From Desulfobacterales bacterium (GTDB lineage Bacteria > Desulfobacterota > Desulfobacteria > Desulfobacterales > Desulfosarcinaceae), in NCBI GenBank assembly GCA_016218685.1, contig JACRDD010000035.1:30994-94993 (forward strand): a stretch of 64,000 nt of DNA, in the 5' to 3' direction. Below are positions 10,060 to 18,964 of the stretch, in pieces (the stretch's first letter is position 1; every line of letters begins with the position of its first letter). A program made the translations under genes and the position numbers. Under the pieces are notes generated by a model, which saw nothing but the letters and a program-made list of their open reading frames with translations, ran no database searches and was not told the DNA's origin.

Positions 10060-10199
10060 GGTGGCCTCCTCGGTGGGTTTGATTTTCATTTTAGACCATA
10101 GAAAAGGGGGGTAATGATGTCAAGGCAAAAAATGAATGAGATACAGCCACTGAATGTCAAACAAATTAAATGAAGGAAGGTTGCATACATTTTTGGGGT

Positions 10200-10907
10200 T
10201 CATGAGCGGATGAAGCACTGCGCTACGATTGGCGCGGCGACCGTCTTGAGCTGTTCCATTTCGGAAGGGGTAAATCCGGGGGCCTGGCTGGCCAAAAAGA
10301 CGGGGTCCAGCAGGGAAACGTCCCGAAAAGGTTGCAAGACATAGCGGCGGGCGCCTTGGATGGCCTGGGCGATATTTATAATGATGTTCGCGTCCACGAA
10401 AGGCCGCACGCAGGTGGTGCGAAATTCATGATCCAGGCCGCTGGTCATGATCAGGTGGATGCTGCGGCGCAGGCTGGCGCGAATGGGCCCCGCCTCTTCG
10501 GCCGCCACCAGGGGCGGGCCATAATGGGATAGATCCGTTTTGAGGTCCATGGCGATGTAGTCGAGCAGGCCCTCCTCGATCAAGCGGGCCAGCACCTCCG
10601 GCCGGCTGCCGTTGGTGTCCAGCTTGACCGATAGGCCCATTTCGCGAATGGCGCGGCACAGCGTTGCCAGGCCCGGGGAGAGGGTGGGTTCGCCGCCGCT
10701 GATTACGACCCCGTCGAGCAGCATGCGCCGAGGTTCCAGAAACGCCAAGAGCTGGTCCAGGGTGATCCGCTGGGGAAAGCGGCCCCGGGCCAGCTCAGGA
10801 TTGTGACAGAAAGGGCAGGTGAAGTTGCAGCCGGTGACGAAGACCACGCAACTGATCTTGTCGGGAAAGTCGATGAGCGAGGTCTTCTGTATACCGGCCA
10901 GGATCAT
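10200..10907 (-). CDS. nrdG: Anaerobic ribonucleoside-triphosphate reductase activating protein (radical SAM)
   Basis: GIQKTSLIDFPDKISCVVFVTGCNFTCPFCHNPEL (CX3CX2C); 9 bp downstream of nrdD. Confidence 0.9.
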   Translation of the reverse strand: MILAGIQKTSLIDFPDKISCVVFVTGCNFTCPFCHNPELARGRFPQRITLDQLLAFLEPRRMLLDGVVISGGEPTLSPGLATLCRAIREMGLSVKLDTNGSRPEVLARLIEEGLLDYIAMDLKTDLSHYGPPLVAAEEAGPIRASLRRSIHLIMTSGLDHEFRTTCVRPFVDANIIINIAQAIQGARRYVLQPFRDVSLLDPVFLASQAPGFTPSEMEQLKTVAAPIVAQCFIRS

Positions 10908-10916
10908 GGAACCGTG

Positions 10917-13130
10917 TCAGCGCGAAGCGGCGCCGGCCAGTTCGCGCAGGGGCGCCTCGGCCGGCGTTGAACTTGGCTCCCGTTGGGCCGGCGGCTGTGG
11001 CGCCTTGGCCACCACGGTGACGCTCAGCTCCGGGTCCACCGATTCCACGCGATAGGTCTTGCGCAGGGCATACTCGGCCTGCTTGCCGTCGTTCCACTGC
11101 TTCACCGGCCGCAGGTAGCCCACCACCCGGGAGTAAATTTCGGTCTCCTGGCTGCACTGCGGGCAACGTACCTGTTCGCCCCGCAGGTAGCCGTGGGAGG
11201 GGCAGATGCTGAAGGTGGGGGTCAAGGTGAAGTAGGGCAGGCGATAGTTGGAAGCGATCTTGCGCACCAGGGATTTGACCGCCTGGATGCTGCCGAGCTG
11301 CTCGCCCAAAAAGACGTGCAGCACCGTGCCGCCGGTGTATTTGGTCTGTAGATGGTCCTGGAGCTGAAAAGTCTGGTACAGATCGTCGGTGTAGTTGACC
11401 GGCAGTTGGGTCGAATTGGTGTAGTAAGGCGCGGCGCCCTTACGGAATTCGGATTCGTTGGAGCAGATGATGGCACCGTGGCGCTTCTTGTCCAGCATGG
11501 CCAGGCGGTAGGAGGTGCCCTCGGCCGGCGTGGCTTCCAGGTTGAAGATGTCGCCGGTTTCGTCCTGCACCTTGGCCAGCAGGTCGCGCAGATAGTCCAT
11601 CACCCGCAGGGCAAAGGCTTGGCCTTCCATGGTGCCGATGTCCTTGCCCATGAAGTTGAGGCACGCTTCGTTCATGCCGATGATGCCGATGGTGGAAAAA
11701 TGGTTCTTCCAGTAGGTGCCGCTGCCCTGTTTGACCTCGCGCAGGTAGAAGCGCGAGTAGGGGTAGAGATTTTTTTCGGTGAATTTTTCCAGCACCTTGC
11801 GCTTTATGATCAGGCTCTCCACGGCCAGGCGCACCTTGCTTTCCAACCGATCGAAGAAATCCTTCTCGCCTTCGGCCTCGTGTCCGATGCGCGGCAGGTT
11901 GATGGTCACCACGCCGATCGATCCGGTGAGCGGGTTGGCGCCGAACAGGCCGCCGCCGCGCTTGAGCAGTTCGCGGTTGTCCAGGCGCAGCCGGCAGCAC
12001 ATGGAACGTGCATCCTCGGGCGACATGTCGGAGTTGACGAAGTTGGAGAAGTAGGGGATGCCGTATTTGGCCGTCATCTGCCACACCAGATCCAGGTTGG
12101 GATTGTCCCAGTCGAAATCCGGGGTGATATTATAGGTGGGAATGGGAAAGGTGAAGACCCGTCCCTTGGCGTCACCGGCCATCATCACGTCGGCAAAGGC
12201 CCGGTTGATCAGGTCCATTTCGGGCTGGAAGCCGGCATAGGTTTCGTCCAGCTCCCGGCCGCCCACGATCACCGGATGGTCCTTGAGGATCGAGGGCACG
12301 CACAGGTCCATGGTGATGTTGGTAAAGGGGGTCTGAAAGCCCACCCGGGTGGGGATGTTGATGTTGAAGATAAACTCCTGCAAGGCCTGTTTGACCTTGT
12401 CGTAGCTCAGGTGGTCGTAGCGCACGAAGGGCGCCAGCAAGGTGTCGAAATTGGAAAGCGCCTGGGCGCCGGCGGCCTCGCCCTGCAACGTATAGAAGAA
12501 GTTGACGATCTGGCCCAGGGCCGAGCGCAGGTGCTTGGGCGGTGCGCTCTCCACCTTGCCTTCCACGCCCTTGAAGCCGTTTTTCAGCAAGTCTTTCAGG
12601 TCCCAGCCCACGCAGTAGACCGAGAGCAGGCTCAGGTCGTGGATGTGCATATCGCCATCCTTGTGGGCCTGGCGAATCTGGGGCGGGTAGATCTTGTTGA
12701 GCCAATATTCGGAGGTCACATCCGAGGAGATGTAGTTGTTCAGGCCCTGCAGCGAGTAGCACATATTGCTGTTCTCTTTGATCTTCCAATCCTGGCGCTG
12801 GATATAATGATCCACCAGCTCCACGTTGGCCTTGGTGGTGATGCTGCGGATCTGGGCGTGCTGCTCGCGGTAGAGAATGTAGGCCTTGGCCGTGCGGTGA
12901 TAAGTAGATTCGAGCAATACATGTTCGACGATGTCCTGGACCTCTTCCACCTCGGGCTGGGACCCCAGGCGCAGTTCGTGGGCCAGGGTCAGGACGCGCA
13001 GGGTCAGCTTGCGCGCTTCGCGCTCGGAAAATTCGCCCGTGACTTGGCCGGCCTTGGCGATGGCGGCCGTGATCTTGGTGGAATCGAACTCGACGATGCG
13101 TCCATCTCTTTTCTTGATTTGTTCAAACAC
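10917..13130 (-). CDS. nrdD: Anaerobic (class III) ribonucleoside-triphosphate reductase
   Basis: N-terminal ATP-cone, C-terminal CPSHGYLRGEQVRCPQCSQETEIYSRVVGYLRPVKQWNDGKQAEY with glycyl-radical RVVGYLRP. Confidence 0.93.
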   Translation of the reverse strand: MFEQIKKRDGRIVEFDSTKITAAIAKAGQVTGEFSEREARKLTLRVLTLAHELRLGSQPEVEEVQDIVEHVLLESTYHRTAKAYILYREQHAQIRSITTKANVELVDHYIQRQDWKIKENSNMCYSLQGLNNYISSDVTSEYWLNKIYPPQIRQAHKDGDMHIHDLSLLSVYCVGWDLKDLLKNGFKGVEGKVESAPPKHLRSALGQIVNFFYTLQGEAAGAQALSNFDTLLAPFVRYDHLSYDKVKQALQEFIFNINIPTRVGFQTPFTNITMDLCVPSILKDHPVIVGGRELDETYAGFQPEMDLINRAFADVMMAGDAKGRVFTFPIPTYNITPDFDWDNPNLDLVWQMTAKYGIPYFSNFVNSDMSPEDARSMCCRLRLDNRELLKRGGGLFGANPLTGSIGVVTINLPRIGHEAEGEKDFFDRLESKVRLAVESLIIKRKVLEKFTEKNLYPYSRFYLREVKQGSGTYWKNHFSTIGIIGMNEACLNFMGKDIGTMEGQAFALRVMDYLRDLLAKVQDETGDIFNLEATPAEGTSYRLAMLDKKRHGAIICSNESEFRKGAAPYYTNSTQLPVNYTDDLYQTFQLQDHLQTKYTGGTVLHVFLGEQLGSIQAVKSLVRKIASNYRLPYFTLTPTFSICPSHGYLRGEQVRCPQCSQETEIYSRVVGYLRPVKQWNDGKQAEYALRKTYRVESVDPELSVTVVAKAPQPPAQREPSSTPAEAPLRELAGAASR

Positions 13131-13341
13131 CGCTGACTCCTTTGGGAAGGGTGGTAAGGTTAATCGGATCGGGTTGTACTCGCCTCTGGAGGAGGCACCA
13201 CGGCTGTCGAGGCTTACATCAGGGATACGGGGTCACTGGTTCAATGAGGTGCTTGGTACATTAACGGGTTAAAAGCAGCAAAACGTGCAGAATGATGAAT
13301 CTGTTACCCCAATCGTCTGTTGGCTGTCAATGGAAAATTTC

Positions 13342-13357
13342 TACAAAATGTAGTCGA
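13342..13357. promoter_or_regulatory. NrdR box 1
   Basis: ctaCAaAATgTAGtcg fits the NrdR-box core aCwAtATaTwGt. Confidence 0.75.
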
Positions 13358-13372
13358 AATTTCCTGTTGACA

Positions 13373-13388
13373 CACAACATCTTGTGAG
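13373..13388. promoter_or_regulatory. NrdR box 2
   Basis: acaCAAcATcTTGtga; 31 bp start-to-start from box 1 (15-bp linker), overlaps TTGACA at 13368-13373. Confidence 0.85.
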
Positions 13389-13560
13389 AATACAAAACCA
13401 ACATCATCCGCTGATTCGCAAACGGCGACCGTGCCTCACCGGTACGGCGGTCAGTTTTTTCAACGTTACGATGGCTCCGGGCAAGGCGGGCAACTCCTCC
13501 TCCGGCGCCGACCCGAGCCCCATCATCTTACCACCTATCATCTATACAGGAGCAAAGCCC

Positions 13561-16065
13561 GTGGGTCGTAAAGCCAAACTAATTGAAACCAAGGAAGGCG
13601 TCATCGACATGGCGACCTATAGCTGGGATGACGAGCGTTTCTCCCGGGTCCTGATGGCGCAGCATCCCATGGACAACCAACAAGCCACCGCCATCAGCCG
13701 CTTTGTGCGCGAGGCCATCGAAGAGCTGAAAATTCACCGTGTCACCTCGCCCGTCGTGGAGGCCGTGGTCAAGGCCACCCTGGAAGAGCACGGCGTATCC
13801 AAACCCGTGGAGGTGCCGGTGAACAAATCGCTCTTCGTGCGCAACGGCCTGCATTTATCGGACAATGCCCGCATCGTGCTCGAACGGCGCTACCTGCGCA
13901 AGGACCCCAGCGGCAAGCCCCTGGAAAAACCCGGCCAGATGTTCCGCCGCGTGGCCCGCCACATCGCCCAGGCCGAGCTCAAGAGCGATCCCAACGCCGA
14001 CACCCAGGCCGTGGAAGAGCAGTTCTACGAACTCATGACCGATCTGAAATTTTTGCCCAACTCGCCGACCCTGATGAACGCCGGCCGCCGTTTGGGCCAG
14101 TTGGCCGCCTGTTTCGTGCTGCCGGTGGAAGACAGCATGGAGGCCATTTTCGACACCTTGAAAAATGCCGCGGTGATCCACAAGTCGGGCGGCGGCACCG
14201 GCTTTTCCTTCTCGCGCCTGCGGCCCAAGAACGCCATGGTGGGGACGACCGGCGGCGTGGCTTCCGGGCCGGTCTCGTTCATGAAGATCTTCAACACCGC
14301 CACCGAGCAGGTCAAGCAGGGCGGCACCCGCCGCGGGGCCAACATGGCCATCTTGCAGGTGGACCACCCGGACATCATGGAGTTTATTTTCTGCAAGCAG
14401 CGCAACGACGAGCTGAACAACTTCAACATCTCCGTGGGCGTCACGGATGCCTTCATGCAGGCCGCGCTGGCTGGCGCCAGCTATGACCTGATCGACCCTT
14501 CCACGCGCCAGGTCACCGGCTCCCTGGAGGCTGCCGCGGTTTACACGGCCCTGGTGCAGCAGGCCTGGAAGAACGGCGATCCGGGCATTGTCTTTCTGGA
14601 CCGCATGAATCGGGACAACCCCACGCCGGCCCTGGGCGCCATCGAAAGCACCAATCCGTGCGGCGAGCAGCCGCTGCTGCCCATGGAGGCCTGCAACCTG
14701 GGCTCGATCAACCTGGCGCGCTGCGTGACCATTGAGGGCGAGGCGGCGCGCATCGACTACGACGAACTGGGCCGGGTGGTGCACAGCGCGGTCCATTTCC
14801 TGGACAACACCATCGACATGTCCAAATATCCCCTCAAAGCCATCGAGGCCATGGTCAAAGGCAATCGCAAGGTGGGCCTGGGGGTCATGGGCTTTGCCGA
14901 CCTGCTCTACCTGCTGAAAATTCCCTACAACTCCGAAGCGGCCCTGGCCGTGGCCGACGAGCTGATGCACTTTATCCAGGACGAGGCCCATGCCGCCTCC
15001 CGGGCCCTGGCCGAAAAGCGGGGGGCCTTCCTCAACTTCGACCAGAGCATTTATAGTGAGAAGGGTGAGGCGCCCTTGCGCAACGCCACCCTGACCACCA
15101 TCGCCCCCACCGGCACCCTGAGCATCATCGCCAACTGCTCCAGCGGCATCGAGCCGCTTTTCGCCCTGAGCTTCGTGCGCAACGTGATGGACAATGACCG
15201 CCTGCTGGAGGTCAATCCGATCTTCGAGGCCGTGGCCAAGGCGCGTGGCTTTTACTCCCGGGAGCTGATGGAGACCATCGCCCAGCAGGGCTCGCTCCGG
15301 CACGTCGAGGGCATTCCCGACGATGTCAAGACGGTCTTCGTCACGGCCCATGACGTCGCGCCCGAATGGCACCTGCGCATGCAGGCCGTCTTCCAGAAGC
15401 ACACCGACAACGCCGTCTCCAAGACGGTGAACCTGCCCCGTGACGCCACGGCTGAAGATGTGCGCAAGATCTACGACCTGGCCTATCAATTGGGCTGCAA
15501 GGGCGTGACCATCTACCGCGATGGCAGCAAAGCGAACCAGGTGCTCTCCACCGGCGCCACCGGCGCCACGGCCAGCGAAAAAGCGGCCGAGGCCCACGAA
15601 ATCGCCATGCGCGAACGGCCCGAGACCCTGGAGGGCTTCACCACCAAGACCCGCACCGGCTATGGCCATCTGTACGTTACGGTTACCGAATTCAACGGCC
15701 GGCCCTTCGAAGTCTTCGCCACCATCGGCAAATCTGGCCGTTCGACCACCGCCAAGACCGAGGCCATCGGCCGGCTGGTCTCCCTGGCCCTGCGCTCGGG
15801 AGTGGAAGTCAAGCTGATCGTGGACCAGCTCAAGGGCATCGGCGGCGAACATCCGATTTTTCAAGAAGGCGGGCTGGTGCTCTCGATCCCCGACGCCATC
15901 GCCCGGGTGCTGGAACGGCGCTACCTGCTCAAAAACGGCGATGTCCAGAAAAGTGCGCCGGGCAAAAGCCTGATGGGCGCCACCTGTCCCGAATGCGGCC
16001 AGACCATCAGCTTCGAGGAGGGGTGCCAGACCTGCCACTTTTGCGGCTACACCAAGTGCGGGTAA
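13561..16065 (+). CDS. nrdJ: Adenosylcobalamin-dependent (class II) ribonucleotide reductase
   Basis: LPNSPTLMNAGRRLGQLAACFVLPVEDSMEAIF, GGTGFSFSRLRP, NPCGEQPLLPMEACNLGSINLAR, APTGTLSIIANCSSGIEP, C-terminal CPECGQ...CHFCGYTKCG. GTG 13561 with SD caggag 8 nt upstream; ATG 13609 alternative. Confidence 0.92.
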   Translation: MGRKAKLIETKEGVIDMATYSWDDERFSRVLMAQHPMDNQQATAISRFVREAIEELKIHRVTSPVVEAVVKATLEEHGVSKPVEVPVNKSLFVRNGLHLSDNARIVLERRYLRKDPSGKPLEKPGQMFRRVARHIAQAELKSDPNADTQAVEEQFYELMTDLKFLPNSPTLMNAGRRLGQLAACFVLPVEDSMEAIFDTLKNAAVIHKSGGGTGFSFSRLRPKNAMVGTTGGVASGPVSFMKIFNTATEQVKQGGTRRGANMAILQVDHPDIMEFIFCKQRNDELNNFNISVGVTDAFMQAALAGASYDLIDPSTRQVTGSLEAAAVYTALVQQAWKNGDPGIVFLDRMNRDNPTPALGAIESTNPCGEQPLLPMEACNLGSINLARCVTIEGEAARIDYDELGRVVHSAVHFLDNTIDMSKYPLKAIEAMVKGNRKVGLGVMGFADLLYLLKIPYNSEAALAVADELMHFIQDEAHAASRALAEKRGAFLNFDQSIYSEKGEAPLRNATLTTIAPTGTLSIIANCSSGIEPLFALSFVRNVMDNDRLLEVNPIFEAVAKARGFYSRELMETIAQQGSLRHVEGIPDDVKTVFVTAHDVAPEWHLRMQAVFQKHTDNAVSKTVNLPRDATAEDVRKIYDLAYQLGCKGVTIYRDGSKANQVLSTGATGATASEKAAEAHEIAMRERPETLEGFTTKTRTGYGHLYVTVTEFNGRPFEVFATIGKSGRSTTAKTEAIGRLVSLALRSGVEVKLIVDQLKGIGGEHPIFQEGGLVLSIPDAIARVLERRYLLKNGDVQKSAPGKSLMGATCPECGQTISFEEGCQTCHFCGYTKCG

Positions 16066-16098
16066 GGCTTGAAAAGAAATGAAAAGTTGAAATCGAGG

Positions 16099-16130
16099 AA
16101 AGGGTTGCGCCGAGAGGCCCAACCCTTTTT
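16099..16130 (+). terminator. Rho-independent terminator after nrdJ
   Basis: AAAGGGTTG-(12)-CAACCCTTTTT. Confidence 0.85.
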
Positions 16131-16182
16131 CGCCTCCAACCACCTGCCTGGAGCAGCGGACTACCCTATCGGACAGATCGGG

Positions 16183-16210
16183 TTGACAAAAAGTCGATCG
16201 GGGGTATGAT
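16183..16210 (+). promoter_or_regulatory. Sigma70-type promoter of tetR gene
   Basis: TTGACA-N16-TATGAT, 34 bp upstream of ATG. Confidence 0.75.
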
Positions 16211-16243
16211 GGCTGCCCGACGTTTGCACAAAGGATAATACGG

Positions 16244-16870
16244 ATGCCGCCGATAGCTGAGTTGGAAGCGATTCGAAAAAAGCAAATATTGGAGGCGGGT
16301 CTGATCGCCATCTCCGAGCGGGGCAGCGCCAATGTCACCATGGACGATATCTGCCAAGCCGCGGGCCTATCCAAGGGCGGACTGGCCCATTATTATCGTT
16401 CGAAAAAAGATCTGTTCAAAGCGGTATTCCAATATTTTTTCGAGCGCATTTTCCAGCGCAGCGAAGCTACTATGGCTCAGTACAAGCATCCGCTGGACAG
16501 GGTGTTGTCGTTCGACTGGCTGTACAACCGGGACGATCCCACGGTCAATGTCGGCTACCCCTTGCTTTTCGACATCATGGCCATCAGCGTGCGCGACACG
16601 GAGCACAGAGCAATATTCCACGATTGGATCGACAACTGGGTGGGGTTGCTCAAGGAGGCGCTGGAGCAGGGGATCGCCGAGGGCACCTTCAAAAACCTGG
16701 ATGATCCGGAGGCCACCGCCCGCGCGATTTCAGCCATCTACCAGGGGATCGGCGCCCGCTGGTATCTGGATTCCGAGGCGCACTCCCGTGAATGGGCGGT
16801 CAGCTCTTTTAAGAAAGCCATTCGTGGCCTTCTCTTGCCGCACATGACCTCAAAGCAAATCCTTCCGTAG
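16244..16870 (+). CDS. TetR/AcrR family transcriptional regulator
   Basis: KQILEAGLIAISERGSANVTMDDICQAAGLSKGGLAHYYRSKKDLFKAVFQYFFERIF. Confidence 0.92.
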   Translation: MPPIAELEAIRKKQILEAGLIAISERGSANVTMDDICQAAGLSKGGLAHYYRSKKDLFKAVFQYFFERIFQRSEATMAQYKHPLDRVLSFDWLYNRDDPTVNVGYPLLFDIMAISVRDTEHRAIFHDWIDNWVGLLKEALEQGIAEGTFKNLDDPEATARAISAIYQGIGARWYLDSEAHSREWAVSSFKKAIRGLLLPHMTSKQILP

Positions 16871-17052
16871 TCCGCCGGCCGCCTCACCACCTGCCCCTGT
16901 TCGAACCGAACAACCTGCCGTTGCACAGCCGTCCAGGGCAAATCATGCGCTGTTTCGGGCTCGGCCCTTCGGCCGCCAAATGGATCCTCGTGCCGACCTT
17001 CAGGGCCTATCGGCTAATCCGTTGTGGATGATGAATACCATTCAAAAAATTG

Positions 17053-17080
17053 TTGACAACAATGAACTGGCGGGTAAGAT
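17053..17080 (+). promoter_or_regulatory. Sigma70-type promoter of the SCP2 operon
   Basis: TTGACA-N16-TAAGAT immediately upstream of an inverted repeat. Confidence 0.6.
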
Positions 17081-17088
17081 ACAAAAAA

Positions 17089-17106
17089 ACCGACCAATCA
17101 GTCGGT
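17089..17106. promoter_or_regulatory. Putative TetR-family operator
   Basis: ACCGAC-caatca-GTCGGT inverted repeat just downstream of the predicted -10. Confidence 0.65.
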
Positions 17107-17179
17107 AATGCGACCGGTTGGTATGTGGCCTTTCAATGGCCACGCACCGGAATCAATTGAAAAGGAAAAAGGAGGAAGC

Positions 17180-17587
17180 ATGGCTGTCTTCGAAACCAAG
17201 GAAAAGATGCAGGCGGTGCTGGGCGGTCTCTTCGAAAAGTTGTTGGCCGATCCGGAATTCGGTCCCAAGTTTGCCGGGGCCGGCATCACCATCAAGTTCA
17301 ACATCTCCGACCCCACCGCGGGTTTGTGGGTCACGCCCGGGGACGGAAAGCACGGCAAGGTGTTCTGGGACCTGTCCGGCGAGAAGGCCACGGTGGAAAT
17401 GACCCTGAGCGGTGATACTTGCCATAAATTCTGGCTCAAGCAGATCTCCCTGCCCATCGCCCTGGCCAAGGGCTTGATCAAGGCCAAGGGACCGATGCCC
17501 AAGGTCCTCAAGCTGCTGCCCATGCTCGGTCCGGCCTATCAAGCCTATCCCGATTGGGCCCGTTCCCACGATCTGCCCGTCGATTGA
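17180..17587 (+). CDS. SCP2 sterol-binding domain protein
   Basis: MAVFETKEKMQAVLGGLFEKLLADPEFGPKFAGAGITIKFNISDPTAGLWV...; SD aaggagg. Confidence 0.85.
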   Translation: MAVFETKEKMQAVLGGLFEKLLADPEFGPKFAGAGITIKFNISDPTAGLWVTPGDGKHGKVFWDLSGEKATVEMTLSGDTCHKFWLKQISLPIALAKGLIKAKGPMPKVLKLLPMLGPAYQAYPDWARSHDLPVD

Positions 17588-17605
17588 CATCCAGGAGGAG
17601 GAGTT

Positions 17606-18277
17606 ATGGAACGCAGCCTTAAGCAGTACGAAACCGACCGCAAGGAGGCCGTCCGCATCGCGGCGCGCCTGATGCTGGCATCGGGCACCACCACGCCGCG
17701 GGTGGGCGGGGTGGGCGAGTGCACCATCCATACCGTGGAGGACGATTGCGACATTGAAGATATCTGCCAGAAGATGGAAGAGATGGCCGGAATCAAGAAA
17801 AGCTGGGAGTTCTTCCAACGCGATGCGGCCATGGTGCGTGATGCCGATGCCCTGCTGATCACCACCTCGCTGCGCAGTCTGACCGATCCGGCTGACATCA
17901 ACTGCAACATGTGCGGAAAGATGGTGTGCGAATACCTTAAGGAAGAAGAAAAGCTGCCGGCCGACCCGGAGGTGGCTTTCACCGGCCCCCTGTGCACCTT
18001 CAGAGCCGCCAACATCGCCTATGCCGTGGATGGGATGGTTTCGGCCGCCCGTAACCTGGGCATCGACTACGGGGTGTACTGGTCGGTCGGGGCGGCGGCC
18101 CTGCGCATGGGTGTTCTGCCGCGGGCCACAGGATTCGCCCTGGCGGTGGCCATCTCCATCACCGAGAAGAGTCCCTTCCGGGACATCCCGCCCAAATACG
18201 CGGAGATCAACCAGCGGTCGATGAACGATCGCATGATCAACCGTCTGTGGCCCCAATTCAGGTCGATCTACAGCTAA
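17606..18277 (+). CDS. DUF2148 (ferredoxin-like) domain protein, paralogue 1
   Basis: NCNMCGKMVCEYL, GPLCTFRAANIAYAVDGMVSAARNLGIDYGVYWSVGAAALRMG. Confidence 0.8.
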   Translation: MERSLKQYETDRKEAVRIAARLMLASGTTTPRVGGVGECTIHTVEDDCDIEDICQKMEEMAGIKKSWEFFQRDAAMVRDADALLITTSLRSLTDPADINCNMCGKMVCEYLKEEEKLPADPEVAFTGPLCTFRAANIAYAVDGMVSAARNLGIDYGVYWSVGAAALRMGVLPRATGFALAVAISITEKSPFRDIPPKYAEINQRSMNDRMINRLWPQFRSIYS

Positions 18278-18289
18278 CCGGAGGAGAGT

Positions 18290-18940
18290 ATGGCAATCAT
18301 CGAAATGGCCGAAATGGTCAACGCGGGCCTTTCGCGGGCCGTGGAACTGATGGCCCTGGCCGCCCATAACAGCTTTCGCTTCAATGACCGCAACACCGTC
18401 AAGATCATCTCCGTCGGCAGGGAAGAGATGGAGCAGATCGCCGAGTACTGCTTCTCGCTGGGCGACATGTCGCCCCTGGCGGCACGCGACGGGCGCCATC
18501 TGGTGCAATTGATCAAGGAGCCCTGCGCGCTGCTGGTCATCGGCGAAAAGCGCCGTTCGGATTTGAACTACAACTGCGGCGCTTGCGGGTATCGGACCTG
18601 CAAGGAGCTCAACGCCGCCGAGGAAGTGAACTCGCTGACCGCCAACGGGCCCTCGTGCCTGTTCAAGAATGTCAATCTGGGCATCGCCGCCAACGCGGCC
18701 GCCAGCATGGCGCACCGCCTGGGGCTGCACTGCCGGGTCTTCTCCACCCTCGCGTTCTCGGCCCTGGCCCTGCAGATCATCACCGATGTGGACCTGTGCG
18801 TCAGCGTGTCGGTCAGCGCGGCACGGAAAAATCCCTACTTCGACCGCCACGAGTTCTGGACCAAAGAGCACTGGGACGAGATCTTTGCCAAGGAATTTCC
18901 AACCTATCATCGCGGTTTCATCGGCGCGGTGGAAGAGTGA
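18290..18940 (+). CDS. DUF2148 (ferredoxin-like) domain protein, paralogue 2
   Basis: NYNCGACGYRTCKELN, GPSCLFKNVNLGIAANAAASMAHRLGLHCRVFSTLAFSALAL. Confidence 0.8.
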   Translation: MAIIEMAEMVNAGLSRAVELMALAAHNSFRFNDRNTVKIISVGREEMEQIAEYCFSLGDMSPLAARDGRHLVQLIKEPCALLVIGEKRRSDLNYNCGACGYRTCKELNAAEEVNSLTANGPSCLFKNVNLGIAANAAASMAHRLGLHCRVFSTLAFSALALQIITDVDLCVSVSVSAARKNPYFDRHEFWTKEHWDEIFAKEFPTYHRGFIGAVEE

Positions 18941-18964
18941 TCAACGTTTGCAAGCGAGGTAACC

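Noticed and set aside
13390-13560. Cobalamin riboswitch upstream of nrdJ
   Set aside because: No B12-box-like sequence recognised by eye; not supported as a feature
13855-16374. 839-aa minus-strand ORF opposite nrdJ
   Set aside because: Composition is Gly/His/Ala/Arg-rich shadow translation of a high-GC gene; the plus strand is clearly NrdJ
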